DNA of 64,000 nt from Strigamia acuminata (GCA_949358305.1 OX442320.1:9812259-9876258); one strand, 5' to 3'; counted from the stretch's first letter, positions 14,013 to 25,515 are shown. Made by a program: numbers and translations. The notes: generated from the letters alone by a model not told the origin.

Positions 14013-14530
14013 TTCTCGTCTGCCGATTCCGTTCCGAAAACCGACACAAAGATGGACGAAAATATAAATTCAAAAATAAAGAAAATAATGGAAAAGATGT
14101 TTTTTATTCGTTTTTTTTAGCGTAAAAACTCGCTATGAACTCGTTTTTCTTTTAGATAAATTTGTGCATCTTCATCTGGTAGTCGTTGTTTAATCAAATT
14201 CAATTCAAACTGTTAAAAATAATCAATTTTTTTTCTTTAATTTTCGTTTGAATAAAAATTACAATCGCTATGAAATCACAATAATAATAAAAAAAACAAC
14301 GTTCTAGACTAGAAATCTAAACAATTCATATTCTCAGTTGACCATGTAATCTTTCTTTAAATTTAAAAAAAACAAAAATAAACAAAAAACATGTCATCCG
14401 TCACCAAAAAACAAATTAAATAAATAAAATCACAAATAATACGAAAAAAAAAGAAAAAAAGAATATTAAACGGATAAAAATACAATTTAAACATTACAAA
14501 ATTTATACAAAACGCTCATATCTGCCGAAA

Positions 14531-16306
14531 TCACTCAATTCCATGAGCGAAAATCATCACTAATCCCGGTTCGAGGATCAATTCTTCATTCATATGCGCA
14601 TTCTCGCACGCCATGACAACCACAGCTTGTTTTCCTGTAAAAACAAACCAATTTCGTCACTAAAACTCGCGGAAACGCAGCAAAAACACGCAAAAACATG
14701 CAAAAACACGCAAAATTGCAACAAAAACGCAAAATCGCAACAAAAACATGCAATAACGCAGCAAAAACGCTTTAAATACCTGGAATTCTCTTGCAAACGT
14801 AATTTTCGTAATATCGTCGATTAATTTGACGTGTTTCTAAAGTGCTGAGTCCAGCGGGCCAGCGCCTTTCGTGCGCATTTTCTATTAGATCGTTGATTAT
14901 GTGCGCGGGACATCCGCTTTCACTCAGGGCTCTTTTGATGAGGGATTGTAGCATTGCGTCGGGGGTTGAAATCATTCCGCCCCACCGCGTGACGCGGGCT
15001 CGTGTTAGCGAATTGGACCATCTAAAAATTTAAAAAAAATGATATTAGAAACGTGGGATGGATATTTGGGAATGATTTTACTCACTTGACAACTTCGTCC
15101 TGTTCCATTTGATCTGCAATAGCACGCATTGTGGGGTTTGATATTCGCATGGCTCGCATGAATTCCTGATTAATTTGAACATGGATTAAAAACGGGGCCT
15201 GACACATAAAGCATGGGCCAGATGGGCCACAAATTAATTAGATTTTCATCAAAAAATGACGAATTTGTCTCTGAAAATTATCATTTTCTCCCGAAAAACA
15301 ATGATTTTCCACTAAAAATGATCATTTTCCCCTGAAAAACGATAATTTTCCTCTAAAATTGATCATTTTTCGTTATAAAATGATGATTATCTCTGGAATA
15401 ACGATAATTTTCCTCTAAAAATAATCATTTTTCTTTATTAAATAATAATTATCTCTCGAATAACGATAATTTTTCATCAAAAACAACAATTCTCCCGTAA
15501 AAATTATCATTCCTCCTCATAAAATCATCATTTTCCCTCAAAAAACGAGAAATTCCCCTCAAAAAACGAGAAATTCCCCTCCAAAAATGACAATTTTATC
15601 TATTCATTCACATAAATAAACATTTATACCTTTAATAACTGTAATTCACGTTTTTGTTCATTTAATTGAAACTTCTGTTCCATTATTTCTTGTTGCTGTT
15701 CGGATAACTTTTGTTGCATCGTATTTACAACGGTCCGGAGTTCCCGAACACAATTATGAGCCTAAAAAAAAAAAATTAAAAAAAAAAATTAAAAATCCAT
15801 CCAAAAATTAAACCAAAAAAAAAAAAAAAAAATCCAACCAAAACCAACAACATTACTTTGAGTTCATCTTTAGGTATCACAAGCCCGCACCCCAACTCAC
15901 AAGGAACCGGCCTTTTCGGATTATGCTCACAAGTGTCCAAATGAGAATTGAGTGTATCCAACCTAACGACCGCCGAGCATCCAAAACTCGAATTATCACA
16001 ACAAATCTGGAGACGCGATAAAAGATTCCTCAAAATCCGTGGCACTGGTTTCAACTGAGCCTGAGTGATCGTCTGTCTATCAACGGGACACGTCGGTTGA
16101 CGCAGCAGCCATTCGTTGATGCAGGAAGCACAAAACGCGTGTTCACATTGCGGAGCCTGGGAAAACCAAAGCAACACTTCAATTACTACAGTTTTACGAG
16201 TAAAATCGTCCGTTACTTGGAGCGGTTCGTCCAATACGCCCGTGCAAATGGGACAAATTAATTCTTCGTCCACGTCGCCTTTAAATCGCGCCACATCAAA
16301 ACCCAT
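14531..16306 (-). CDS. RNF41: E3 ubiquitin ligase RNF41/Nrdp1, complete, six exons
   Basis: Exons 16217-16306, 15857-16156, 15630-15761, 15086-15165, 14780-15021 and 14531-14634 sum to 948 nt, giving 315 aa plus stop; vertebrate RNF41 is about the same length. The N-terminus MGFDVARFKGDVDEELICPIC opens a RING finger of the C3HC3D type (CPIC, CEHAFC, CPVD). A TRAF-like zinc region (CDNSSFGCSAVV, CEHNPKRPVPC) follows. Exon 3 encodes a Gln/Glu-rich coiled coil (HNCVRELRTVV.. to LQLLK). Exons 5-6 carry the USP8-binding-type C-terminal domain (TRWGGMISTPDAMLQ, RRYYENYVCKRIPG, GLVMIFAHGIE). In animals Nrdp1 ubiquitinates receptors and adaptors such as ErbB3 in the cytosol. It is transcribed convergently with the esterase. 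A possible 5'UTR acceptor lies at 16357 and a strong donor at 16861. Confidence 0.95.
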
Positions 16307-16356
16307 CGCTTTTGTCTTCGTTTTTTGTATTTAATTCGGTCGAAATGACTCGAAAT

Positions 16357-17061
16357 CTGGAAAATATCAAAGGGAATTAATGGTTGTTCGATTAAATCAC
16401 GTATTGTGTGAGTGAGAGACGTTTTGTGAGTTTGTTTGGTCGTTTTTTGCTCGCTCCCGTTATGTCATCAAGGTCAAAACAGCTGATATCACGAAAAATT
16501 GGGTTTTTATTTGAAAATGTGTACCTAGTTGTGGTGGAATTGATTTCGGGGCACTATGTGGAGTTGTGCACGACTCATGCTTCGTTTGAACCGAGCTCTG
16601 GAAGTGAATTGGAGGAGTTTAAAGCGATTAAAATGTAAACATTGCTCAAACATACACACCTGTATTGGCGGCCATTATTCAACATGGCGAGCGCGAGACA
16701 TCTGGTGGCAAGTTGGAGAAGTTTTATTATTCAGCATTTACGTGGTCGCAGCAAAATAAATTGCTTTTACCAATTTTTATGTATAAATAAAATAAAAAAT
16801 AAAAAGAAATAAAACTCACTTTATGTGACATCTTCAATGATGAAGGTTGAAGTGCACTTACCTTTATTTTCTTTATTTTCTCGTCTCGCAAAGGAATTTA
16901 AAATAACTAAAATCGTTTCAATTGAAATTTTTATTCTAAATGAATTGACAAAATGGAATGCAATTTCTTTCAAGCAGCCTTTTTCAAACAAAAAAAATAA
17001 AATCAAAAAATACATAAATTAGCTACTGTAAATCAAACAAAACAAATTCCTATTCCACACA
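16357..17061. other. RNF41 upstream region and end of the factor locus
   Basis: On the minus strand a TTTTCCAG acceptor (exon from 16356) and an AAAG|GTAAGT donor (exon end 16862) would fit a noncoding first exon of RNF41 with an intron of about 500 bp. No coding sequence is convincing. The 3' end of the factor-locus exon at 17062 should also lie here. Confidence 0.35.
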
Positions 17062-17351
17062 TTAAATTAAATCATTAAAATCGTGACTTCTCGTATGATC
17101 CGATAATCCTTTAACGCTTCTGAAATGCAACTTGCACACTCGACAAACATGGTTGCTTCCACTGTGAATAGACTTGTGTTTGGCCAAATTAGCATTACAG
17201 TCTGAGCAATGGCCGCAAACGTCGCACTTGAATTTTCCCAAATGGATGTTCTGGTGCTTATGAAGAGCGTAAGTCGTAGTAAAAAGCGTACCGCATTGAT
17301 CGCATCGAATCCGAGCCGAACTCTTACTTATAGTCCTATACGGGTACATTC
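17062..17351 (-). CDS. Alternative terminal exon ZF38, three C2H2 fingers
   Basis: Phase-1 acceptor TTTAG, 96 aa. Fingers start CDQC, CDVC and CRVC. The second is CDVCGHC, with an extra Cys at the aromatic position. Linkers are HLGKFKC and HSGSNHVC. It is the most distal tail of the array, about 33 kb from the nearest candidate common exon. Confidence 0.85.
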
Positions 17352-17391
17352 CTAAATCAAACAAAAAGAGAAAACACAACACATTAATAAC

Positions 17392-17395
17392 CAAA

Positions 17396-17426
<31 letters not shown>

Positions 17427-17430
17427 ATAT
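17392..17430. repeat. (AAAT)n microsatellite
   Basis: About nine AAAT units upstream of ZF38. Similar tracts are at about 20498-20531, 23452-23503 and 39670-39704, each in an intron just outside a finger exon. Confidence 0.9.
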
Positions 17431-17639
17431 AACGATACTGTAAATACTTCTATTTCGTATTTCGTACTTTAAAAAATAATATAAAATATAAATATAAAAT
17501 AATGATATCGAAGAGCACCCTGTCCTCGACGACTAGTACGATTTAACTGAATTAGAATGTCTTATTTCGACAAAGTGCAAAAGAAAAACAGTTACGACAT
17601 CAGTGTGGTTCATGTAAACACTCTTTAATGCGACTTACT

Positions 17640-17947
17640 TCACAATTGCTTGTTGATAAACTGCTGGACAATTTTTGTTTTGCCCACTGCGTCTTTCTTG
17701 TGAGTTCTTCGGTGAAAGTTGAGTGTTGCAACACTGTTAAACTCCTTTTGACAAATGGAGCATTCGTGTTTTTGTCTTAGTGTGGGTGGTAAGTGAGTTT
17801 GAAGGTGCTGCTGTAGAAGTGCATTGCTCTCCCAACATTTACCACAAATATTGCATTTGAATCGCTCTAAATGCACATTCATGTGGTACTGCAGTCCACT
17901 TTTCCAGCAAAATGCCTTAGGACACAAATGACAGCGAAAAGCAGCGT
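17640..17947 (-). CDS. Alternative terminal exon ZF37, three C2H2 fingers
   Basis: Acceptor TTTTCAG, phase 1, 102 aa. Fingers are CHLCPKAFCWKS.., CNICGKCWESN.. and CSICQKEFNS... A 12-residue linker (LPPTLRQKHE) separates fingers 2 and 3. The tail is Lys/Gln-rich. Confidence 0.85.
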
Positions 17948-18123
17948 CTGAAAAGAAGTACAACAAAATCATAAACAAAAATCCTTTACATTTTTTACAA
18001 ATAAAAAAATTATAAATCAACAAAAACACGAATTAATTTCAAAAACCAATGCGATTTTTTTCGTTTTTCTTTTAATCGTTCACATTTACACAAATTTGAG
18101 GAGAAAAAAAATGTAAATTGTAT

Positions 18124-18338
18124 TCATCGAATGGATCTTCCAAACGATGTGGACACAAGGCGCGATTTTCCTTGGTTGTGCGACTCCAAATGTTTGTGCA
18201 GTCGGGCCTGACTTTCGCAGCAGTAGCCGCACACGAAACACTTGTAACGTTCTTCGTGCACGTAAAAGTGGTGATTGAGCGAGGAGCGCGAGAGAAAGCG
18301 TTTTGGACACAGGTGACAAACGTGTTTTCTTACTAGCC
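18124..18338 (-). CDS. Alternative terminal exon ZF36, two C2H2 fingers
   Basis: Acceptor TCTTGCAG, phase 1, 71 aa. CHLCPKRFLSRS.. and CFVCGYCCESQ.. are joined by HEERYKC. A short Ser/Arg-rich tail ends GRSIR. Confidence 0.85.
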
Positions 18339-18475
18339 CTGCAAGAGAAGAAAAGAAATAAAGAAATAAAGAAAAACAAAAATACAACAAAATGGCGTCA
18401 TCAACCCGACAAACATTGTGCGCGGTGACTGGTGAGGGAATATAGAATTAAATAGAAACAGAAAAGTGGAAAAAA

Positions 18476-18738
18476 TCAAAGAAACACTACCAAGTAGTCG
18501 CCCATTCTCGTCGGTAGATGTTGGCGACGCATTGCGACGGGGATGTGGGTGTGTTGATGTTTTTTCAACGACGCATTGCTTTCGGAGCAGTGTCCACACA
18601 CGTCGCATTTGAACCGTTCCCTGTGCACGTTCTTGTGATTGTGCAACGACGTGCGGGACGAGAATTGTTTCGAACACACACTACATATGTATTCGACGAC
18701 TGCGGATGATTTAGTTCTTGCATCGCAGTAATAAATAC
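18476..18738 (-). CDS. Alternative terminal exon ZF35, two C2H2 fingers
   Basis: Acceptor ATTGCAG, phase 1, 87 aa. About 18 residues precede CSVCSKQFSSRT.. and CDVCGHCSESN... The linker is HRERFKC. The tail is basic, then hydrophobic (MGDYLVVFL). Confidence 0.85.
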
Positions 18739-18967
18739 CTGCAATAACACAATGGCCCAGTGTCAGTATCAAGTGAATGAAATAAAATAACGAATTTTTG
18801 AGTATATTTTAGGAGATGTAAAAAAAAACAAATAAATAAAACTAATAAACAAAACAAAACCTGCATTTCTCCATTTCTCCTCGTTTAGCATCGATCAATA
18901 CAAAATTATCTATTGAAATCAAGTGCTGATGAATCCATATGTACGGTAATTACAATTTGAAACACCA

Positions 18968-19083
18968 GGTGCGTTCAATTCATCAAAGGAGAAGTGAGTT
19001 TTGACAAACGGAACATGCGCATTGGTAGCTTTCGTTGTAATGGCGGCCGATGTGACTTTACTTCGAGAATTGAACGCATCTAT
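18968..19083. mobile_element. Small MITE with 'GTGCGTTCAATTC' ends
   Basis: The left end AGGTGCGTTCAATTC and right end GAATTGAACGCATCT are inverted. The same end type occurs at 48731-49005 and, as TAGGCGCATTCAATA, at 45588-47137. It lies between two finger exons. Confidence 0.55.
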
Positions 19084-19347
19084 TATTTGTCAGTGTATTG
19101 GGAATGAAAAGCATTAAAACAGATTCAAAACTATTTATTTTACATATACTTATCTATACAAAAGTGGTAAAATTAAAAAAATTAAATGAAAAAATCCTCC
19201 AATTGAAGGTACCCCTAAAAAAAAAATATTAAAAAAATTAAATTAAAAAAAAATATAGATATATAAATATAAAAATATAAAAACACCAACCTTATAATGC
19301 GTTGCTGGGCAGAATAAAAGAGGTTTTGTATTTTAGTGATTTCTTTT

Positions 19348-19541
19348 CTAGCGGTTAAAATGCGACTGTTGATGGATCTGTAGCGACGCATTACTTTGAA
19401 AACAGTGTCCGCACAAGTTGCATTTAAAGCGCTCCAAATGCACATTGCGATGATGACTAAGCGCTTGTTTCGATCCGTACATCTTGTTACATACGTTACA
19501 CACGAAGACGGACGAAGGACGAAACGGTTTCCACGACGAGG
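19348..19541 (-). CDS. Alternative terminal exon ZF34, two C2H2 fingers
   Basis: Acceptor GATTTACAG, phase 1, 64 aa, stop TAG at 19348-19350. There is no internal Met before the fingers, so it can only be translated as a spliced tail. Fingers are CNVCNKMYGSKQ.. and CNLCGHCFQSN..; the linker is HLERFKC. Confidence 0.85.
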
Positions 19542-19880
19542 CTGTAAATCAATGCAAGATAAAAATCAACCCGACTCCGAAAGAAAACAGAAAGAAACGA
19601 ACCAAATCTATTTTTTCAAAAACCATCCCACTGACTCAACCAAAAAAAACCCAAACATAATCATACAAAAACGGTTTTACTGTACAGTTTCTCTCTCTAC
19701 ACACCACGTGACACACATTATATGCAAAATAAAAACAAGGAAAATGTTCGAAAAAATTCAACGAAAAAATTGTGTCGTTTAAAAATTTTTGCCTCTTGGT
19801 TTGGAATAACTGCAAAAGAAAAACACGAGAAATGTTAACTTTTTCAAACTTGGCTCGTCTATTGTTCGCAAAATAAAGTG

Positions 19881-20083
19881 TTAAAATTCAAAGTACCATC
19901 GTTTGTTATTGAAATGTTCCTTTAGGTGAGCATTGCTCTGAAAACAGCGTCCACAAGTTAGGCATTTGAACCTTTGCAAATGGATGTTCCAGTGGTGAAT
20001 TAGGGCCGGATGTGACGCATAACTCTTATCGCATTCAGTGCAGAAGAAGAGTGTCGATGAAAAGCGTTTCTTCTGTGATGGAA
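19881..20083 (-). CDS. Alternative terminal exon ZF33, one complete and one degenerate finger
   Basis: Acceptor CCGTAG, phase 1, 67 aa. The first finger (CTECDKSYASHP..H..H) is complete. The second, CLTCGRCFQSNAHLKEH, reaches its first His and then reads FNNKRWYFEF to the stop, so the last zinc ligand is missing at the normal place. The extra Cys could substitute, or the finger is decaying. Confidence 0.8.
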
Positions 20084-20248
20084 CTACGGTAGAATTCAAA
20101 ACAAAATGAATTTTCAAATATTAAAAATTGCGCCCCTCTTAATTTTTTTTTTCTTTCTTTTCGTGTAAGAAATAATTTTTTTTTTCTACAAAATAAACAA
20201 CAACAAACATTACACTGGTTAATTCATACACATTGATCTTTATTAAAC

Positions 20249-20457
20249 TCAATTCCTCTTATGCCAATTCATATGGTATTTCAACGCAGCTTTGCTCTTT
20301 AAGAAGATCCCACACAAAGAACAAGGAAATCTTCCAAGATGGATGTTGGTGTGGAAGTAAAGTCCTTGTCTCGAAAGAAAACTTTTGTCGCATATCGAGC
20401 AGTCAAAAGTCCTAAGTAGAATTTGCTCTTGGGTGGTAAGTGGCGGATAAAGGGAAA
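20249..20457 (-). CDS. Alternative terminal exon ZF32, two C2H2 fingers
   Basis: Acceptor CTATACAG, phase 1, 69 aa. CSICDKSFLSRQ.. and CSLCGIFLKSK.. are joined by HLGRFPC. This is one of the few tails without the extra Cys in finger 2. AATAAA lies just downstream (20239-20244, complement). Confidence 0.85.
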
Positions 20458-20890
20458 CTGTATAGAAATAAACGAAAGAAAAAAACAAAAAACAAAAATG
20501 AATAAATAAATAAATAAATAAATAAATAAATAGATAGATTGTTTTTTGTTTCCACACAATTTCACTTTATTAACGTTATACAAAGGAACGAGAAAGGAAA
20601 GAAGAGAACAAAGATTTTAAGCATCATCCATTTTAATCTCCCGTCCAACACCGTACAGATAGAGAGAAACAAGTTTATACATATATCAAAAAAGGCTTTT
20701 ATCAATGAGCAAAAAGTTTATAAATACCGTATTACCCCGCTTTAAGCGTTTTAGCGGCATGCCGCTTAAAGCGAGCTAATACGATAGTTACCGAATTTTA
20801 CGCCGGTTAGGCCTAAGATGCTACGCCGGCGATAGCGACAGTGTGGTTTGCTAGTGTCAAGTTAAATAAAAGCCTTTAAAAAGAGAATAA

Positions 20891-21093
20891 TTATATGCAC
20901 CGTTCGTGTATCTTGCTGTGATCCAGCAAAGCCACTCTGCTTTGACAACACACGCCGCAAATTCGGCACTTGAAACGACCGTTATGAATGTTAATGTGGT
21001 GAGTCAGACCCGTTCTGGATCCGTAGGTCTTCGAACAGATCGAACATTGGTATACTAAATTTGCGGCTTTCTCAGCGTGGAATATTCTTCTAC
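20891..21093 (-). CDS. Alternative terminal exon ZF31, two C2H2 fingers
   Basis: Acceptor ATTGACAG, phase 1, 67 aa. CSICSKTYGSRT.. and CRICGVCCQSR.., linker HNGRFKC. Confidence 0.85.
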
Positions 21094-21305
21094 CTGTCAA
21101 TCAACAGATACAGATTTTGTTTTAGAATATTTTACAATTTTTTTTTTCCAACTGTCAAGTTTAAAATGAAAATTTGAAGAAATAATTTCGAAACGAGTGC
21201 ATTAATTGTGATTTTTTTAAAATTACTCTTTAATTACAACTTACCTACAAAATTTATCAATAAATTACATCGTGTACAATGATTTACATTTGACAACAAT
21301 TTAGC

Positions 21306-21514
21306 TTAGTTTTGATGAGTTTTATTGTGAGAACTAAGTGCCCATTTGCTTTGAAAGCAACGCCCACAATAAGCGCATTTAAAGCGTTCTTCGTGAACGT
21401 ACGAATGATGTATAAGTGCCTCGCGAGAAGAATAAGTCCTTTGACACTGGGCACATATGTAAGACTTTACATTTTTATCGCATGGGTATTTATAGAGATG
21501 TAAGGAATACGCAC
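21306..21514 (-). CDS. Alternative terminal exon ZF30, two C2H2 fingers
   Basis: Acceptor ATTCCAG, phase 1, 69 aa, stop TAA at 21306-21308. Fingers are CAQCQRTYSSRE.. and CAYCGRCFQSK..; the linker is HEERFKC. It has no upstream Met of its own and is readable only as a spliced tail. Confidence 0.85.
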
Positions 21515-21897
21515 CTGGAATAATATAAAAAAAAAAGAAAAGAAAATTCAGTTCAAATTTTTTCTTTGTTTTTCTTGTCGTTATTCAAAACAAAAATTAA
21601 TTACCAAATTTGATTTTTTAAATAAAACAGAAGCTCCCAGTTGTTTTTCTCTTTCTCTCTCTTTATAAAATAAAAAAAAAAGTTGTCAAAAATGAAATAA
21701 AACGAGTGAAATGAGTAATTTTTTCATTTTACTACGACATTACTCCGCTAGAGCTGCCAAGCTACATCTTTTAACGGTTTTTAACACTTTCTACAGTTAC
21801 AACTAGTGTTCGAATGTAGGAAAGGAAAGAGAGCTTACAGGACTGTTTAAAAAACACAAAATTTGTGGCTGAATTAATGGCGACTAATGAGGAACAT

Positions 21898-22076
21898 TTA
21901 AAACTTTTTGCAATGCAAGTTCATGTGACGTTTCAAGTTGGCATTGCTGGCTGCACACAGACCACATTGAACACACTTGAACCGTCCAGAATGTTCATTC
22001 AGGTGATTGGACAATCCTTTTCTCGACTTGAAGACTTTGGTACAGAGTGGACAAAGATACTGAGCTGCAGATTTCT
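21898..22076 (-). CDS. Alternative terminal exon ZF29, two C2H2 fingers
   Basis: Acceptor ATTTCAG, phase 1, 59 aa, stop TAA at 21898-21900. CPLCTKVFKSRK.. and CVQCGLCAASN.., linker HSGRFKC. Confidence 0.85.
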
Positions 22077-22295
22077 CTGAAATGGAAAAGAAAAACAGAA
22101 AAGAAAATTGTTGTGATCAAAACTGAGCCAAAAACTGCGTCTACTCCAACTCTGAGATGACATAACCAAATGAAATCACTCAACAAAATGAAAAATAAAA
22201 CCACAATCCTCAAATCAACCTAACCCTAAACAAAGACGTAATGCGGCAAACCTGACCGGAGCTCAAAATCACACTCTGCGACTGCGATCGAACGA

Positions 22296-22421
22296 CGCGT
22301 TAACTTCACGTTAACGTAACTACCGATTGAATGATTTAGTGAGGTCTTTGGACCGAGCAGTCTCTGCGTTAACTTCCCGTTAACTTAACTACCGATTGAA
22401 TGATTTAGTGAGGTCTTTGGA
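22296..22421. repeat. Two-copy 70-bp tandem repeat
   Basis: Copies begin GCGTTAACTTC at 22296 and 22366 and share CTACCGATTGAATGATTTAG and GAGGTCTTTGGA. It lies just past the ZF28 stop. Confidence 0.75.
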
Positions 22422-22496
22422 CTCTCTACTCTTAATAATAAAACACGCGCTTCAACTTGTACAACGTTTCTTTTACTTCATACAATTTTGAGACAT

Positions 22497-22812
22497 TCAA
22501 CGTGAATGTATTAAAACATGTTTCTGCAATTGACACAAGCTTCCGCAACACCGGCCACAAATTGGACAGGTAAAGCGTTTCTTGTGAATGTCCAAATGCT
22601 GGTGCAGTCCACCACGGCTTTGGAAAGTCTTGGAACAATAGTGACAAGACAAGCGGTCGCTTGGCGATATTCGGTAATAAACTCGGTTCGACGAATCCTC
22701 GTTCTAAAAAAGGAAAATTAAAGTTGAATTTCTTTTTTTAAATTTCAAATTCAAAGAGCAAATACCAATTCACTTTCTTCTCTTTCACAATCCCAATGGT
22801 AAGATTTATTCC
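22497..22812 (-). CDS. Alternative terminal unit ZF28, two exons, two C2H2 fingers
   Basis: The finger exon 22497-22703 follows TTTTTTAG but opens in phase 0. A small exon, 22766-22812, begins after GTTTCAG in phase 1, encodes NKSYHWDCEREESEL, and ends in phase 0 at G|GTATTT. Together they restore the phase used by the other tails. Fingers are CHYCSKTFQSRG.. and CPICGRCCGSL..; the linker is HKKRFTC. Confidence 0.75.
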
Positions 22813-23071
22813 CTGAAACAAATAATAGAAAAACTCAAAATTAAGCCTTGTTTTATTACTACAAACAGCAAATAAATTAGAACTAAAACAACAGATTATG
22901 CATTAATAACTAAGAGGAACCTTTATTGACTACCAACAAGAAAACACTACAAATTTATCAGTAAACAGAAACACAGAAACCAAAAACAAAATAAACACCT
23001 AACATGAACGTTTAACAATCTATTTTTTAATGTTTTTCAATGTTTTTCATTGTTTTTCAATGTTTTTCAAG

Positions 23072-23382
23072 TCAGTAAAAATCGTGGTGCGATTTCAACT
23101 GAGCATAACCACTACAAGGATGAATGCGGTTCAAATGTCCTTCCAACCCGGAAAGTCTTGCGAAACAAGCGTTACAGTGCGAGCATTTATAGCGTTCAGA
23201 GTGTATGTTTTTGTGGTAATAAAGCATAGTCTTATTGGACACTTTTTCGTTGCACGTTGGACAGAACAAATCTCCCGACGACGAGGAAGAAGACGAAGAA
23301 GATTGTTCCAGTCTTCGTTGCGGCCCCTGACAGATGTTTTGCTTTGCTTTGTTTTGTGGCATTCTAGGCACGAATGACCGAT
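23072..23382 (-). CDS. Alternative terminal exon ZF27, two C2H2 fingers after a poly-Ser run
   Basis: Acceptor ATTTTGCAG, phase 1, 103 aa. About 40 residues, including nine Ser in a row, precede CPTCNEKVSNKT.. and CSHCNACFARL... The linker is HSERYKC. Confidence 0.85.
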
Positions 23383-23452
23383 CTGCAAAATAATTAATTA
23401 AAAACAAATAAAAGACAAATAAATTAAAAACAAATCTTATTTTATAACCGAA

Positions 23453-23483
<31 letters not shown>

Positions 23484-23548
23484 ATGAATAAATAAATAAA
23501 TAAACAGTAGACATTTCTTGACGTATATATACTTTAATTCACGTTAAT

Positions 23549-23996
23549 TCAATTCAACGAATGTATAATGGATCTATGTCTAAACAAACTATTTCTAGAT
23601 TGGAAAAAGTGGTGACAAATATCACATTCGAATCTCCGGTCGTGCAGTCCGCCATGTTGGTACAAATCAAACGCACTCGCGAATTTACAGTCGCATTCGC
23701 TGCACGTAAACGACGTTTTAGTCCTAACGCCGACGTGTAAGAGTTCGTGCGTTTCCAAACTCAACTCGTCGTCGAAATACACGTCGCAAAAAGTACATTT
23801 GAGTAACGACGAAGTTGGCAAACGAGTCAATTGAAACTCGGTGCAGTTAGGAACAGATTCTTCACACTGCGAAACGAGAGAAAAAACGAGAATGGAGGAG
23901 AAAGACACAGACAAAAATAAATCGTATATCCATTTAAAATTTATTTATTTACCCATCTCATTAATGATTTAATTCCAGTTGATGAATGAGAGAAAC
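23549..23996 (-). CDS. Alternative terminal unit ZF26, two exons, three C2H2 fingers
   Basis: Exon 23549-23866 (after TTTCGCAG) opens in phase 0 and carries CTFCDVYFDDE.., CSECDCKFASA.. and CDICHHFFQSR... A small exon, 23953-23996, starts in phase 1 after CTTGCAG (G-FSHSSTGIKSLMRW) and ends in phase 0 at GG|GTAAAT. This is the same correction as in ZF28. The finger order differs from most tails: the RFEC finger is third. Confidence 0.75.
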
Positions 23997-25018
23997 CTGC
24001 AAGAAATAGATTGAAAATGTACATCAAGTGCCAATTTGAGAAATAAGAATTTTTTTTTTCTAAATAAAATCTTCTAAGAAATCCACTTACCACATCATCA
24101 AAATTAAATAAATGAAATAAATCAACAAAAAAAATTTTAAAAAAATTTTTAAAAAAAAACCCACAAAACTACAATAACAAATGTTAATTCCTGAGAAAAC
24201 AGCCAGTTGTTTTTATTTCTAACTTCAATAAATTTCTCGCCTCAACACCACGTAATTTATACAGAATAAAAGAAATAAACAAAACCAGCTACACCGAGAA
24301 CCTAAGTCGACTTACAAACCGAGGAAGAAATAAAAAGACAAAATAATCAAAGTCAAAACTCAACTCTCCCCAACTATCATCCCCAAATCATAGAAAAAAC
24401 ACTGCCAAGACTATAATTCATCAAGTGCATTCAAATTCCCTTTTTTAAACTTGTTTTCGGTGTTTCTAAAACAGAGCGGACACCGAAAACACCCACAAAC
24501 CATCATGAAAAACCGCAAAAACAGAAAACACAACCACAACGGCTTTCTACAAAATGGCTGCCACACAAGCACCGTAGCTGCATTCAATTTCAAATCGCGA
24601 AAAAGAATCCGATTCTCAAAAATATGACGCGTTTTGCATAATTTCCGCCAGAGAAAATCGAGAAAATCGGTTTTTCAATTAGAAAATGGGTGCATTCAAT
24701 TCTAAAATAGCTTTCAAAAACCGTTTTTCATCGTTTTCCGACGTTTATTTTTCCAACATTCCAAAATGTGGACCTGGCCCTCCTAGCTGCGCCACTAATC
24801 GAGGATCAAACAAAATGTAATTTCTATTTACTCGTAAAGCCCAAAACCTAAACTACAAACACACGAAAAGCGAATAATCTCTTCTGTTTTTGCCGTTTTT
24901 AAGCAAACTTTGAATGCACCTTCACCCATTTTGTATATCACAACTGCACAAAAGGAAGCAAAACACCAAAAATGAAATAATGCAAGTAAAATGCACACTG
25001 GTTTCACGAAAAATAGTC
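23997..25018. other. Intronic gap between ZF25 and ZF26
   Basis: About 1 kb without a supported exon. It contains AT-rich sequence and inverted fragments with 'GTGCATTCAA/TTGAATGCAC' ends (24420-24920), probably decayed MITEs. Confidence 0.5.
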
Positions 25019-25332
25019 CTAATCGATCGTGTGGGCCAATGCCACGTGAGCTTTGTATTCGTTTTTAGTCTGAAAATAAACACCGCAAGCAGAACAGTAT
25101 TTTTGTTCATGCAAAATCACGTGTCTCTCGAGAGCCGATTTGCTCTGACAACAAGCATTACAAACTTGACACTTGAAGCGTGTAGTATGCACTTGCAGGT
25201 GATTGGTCAAAGCGTGTCTGGAACCGTAAATTCTCGGACAAAACGGACAACAATGACGATTGGACATGCTCAACTGTGACCGGCGACCGGGGCGACGTCC
25301 GCGGCGACGTATCAACTCAACTTCCGGTGGAC
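25019..25332 (-). CDS. Alternative terminal exon ZF25, AT-hook-like stretch and three C2H2 fingers
   Basis: Acceptor CTTTCAG, phase 1, 104 aa. RRRGRRPGRR near codon 10 resembles an AT-hook. Fingers are CPFCPRIYGSRH.., CQVCNACCQSK.. and CSACGVYFQTK..; the linker is HTTRFKC. Confidence 0.85.
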
Positions 25333-25515
25333 CTGAAAGAGTCCATTGCAAATAAAATGCTTTAATAAAAATTAAAAAAAACAAAAAAATAAAAAAAATA
25401 AAAGGAAAAATAAAAAATCATTGAAAAACATAATGAATAAATCAACTCGAATTTGCGTTCAAATTTCAACCAATTTTTATTTTTAAAACGAAAGAAAAAA
25501 TACAACATTTTATTT

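Larger units (their letters stand above)
13539..15803. repeat. Segmental duplication, copy B
   Basis: This is the partner of 9144-11174, offset by 4395 bp at its left edge. It starts inside a partial copy of esterase exon 9 and includes exons 3-6 of the intact RNF41 gene. Confidence 0.85.

Noticed and set aside
18985-19075. A zinc-finger-like string on the minus strand (H..H then YQCACSVC)
   Set aside because: It has an in-frame stop, no phase-1 acceptor, and lies inside a MITE with inverted GCGTTCAATTC ends (18968-19083).
19396-19782. 128-codon plus-strand ORF
   Set aside because: Antisense of finger exon ZF34 (19348-19541) and its intron.
24411-24593. Minus-strand ORF with CFRCPLC
   Set aside because: Only one Cys pair, no His pair, and no good acceptor in the locus phase; flanked by MITE-like ends.
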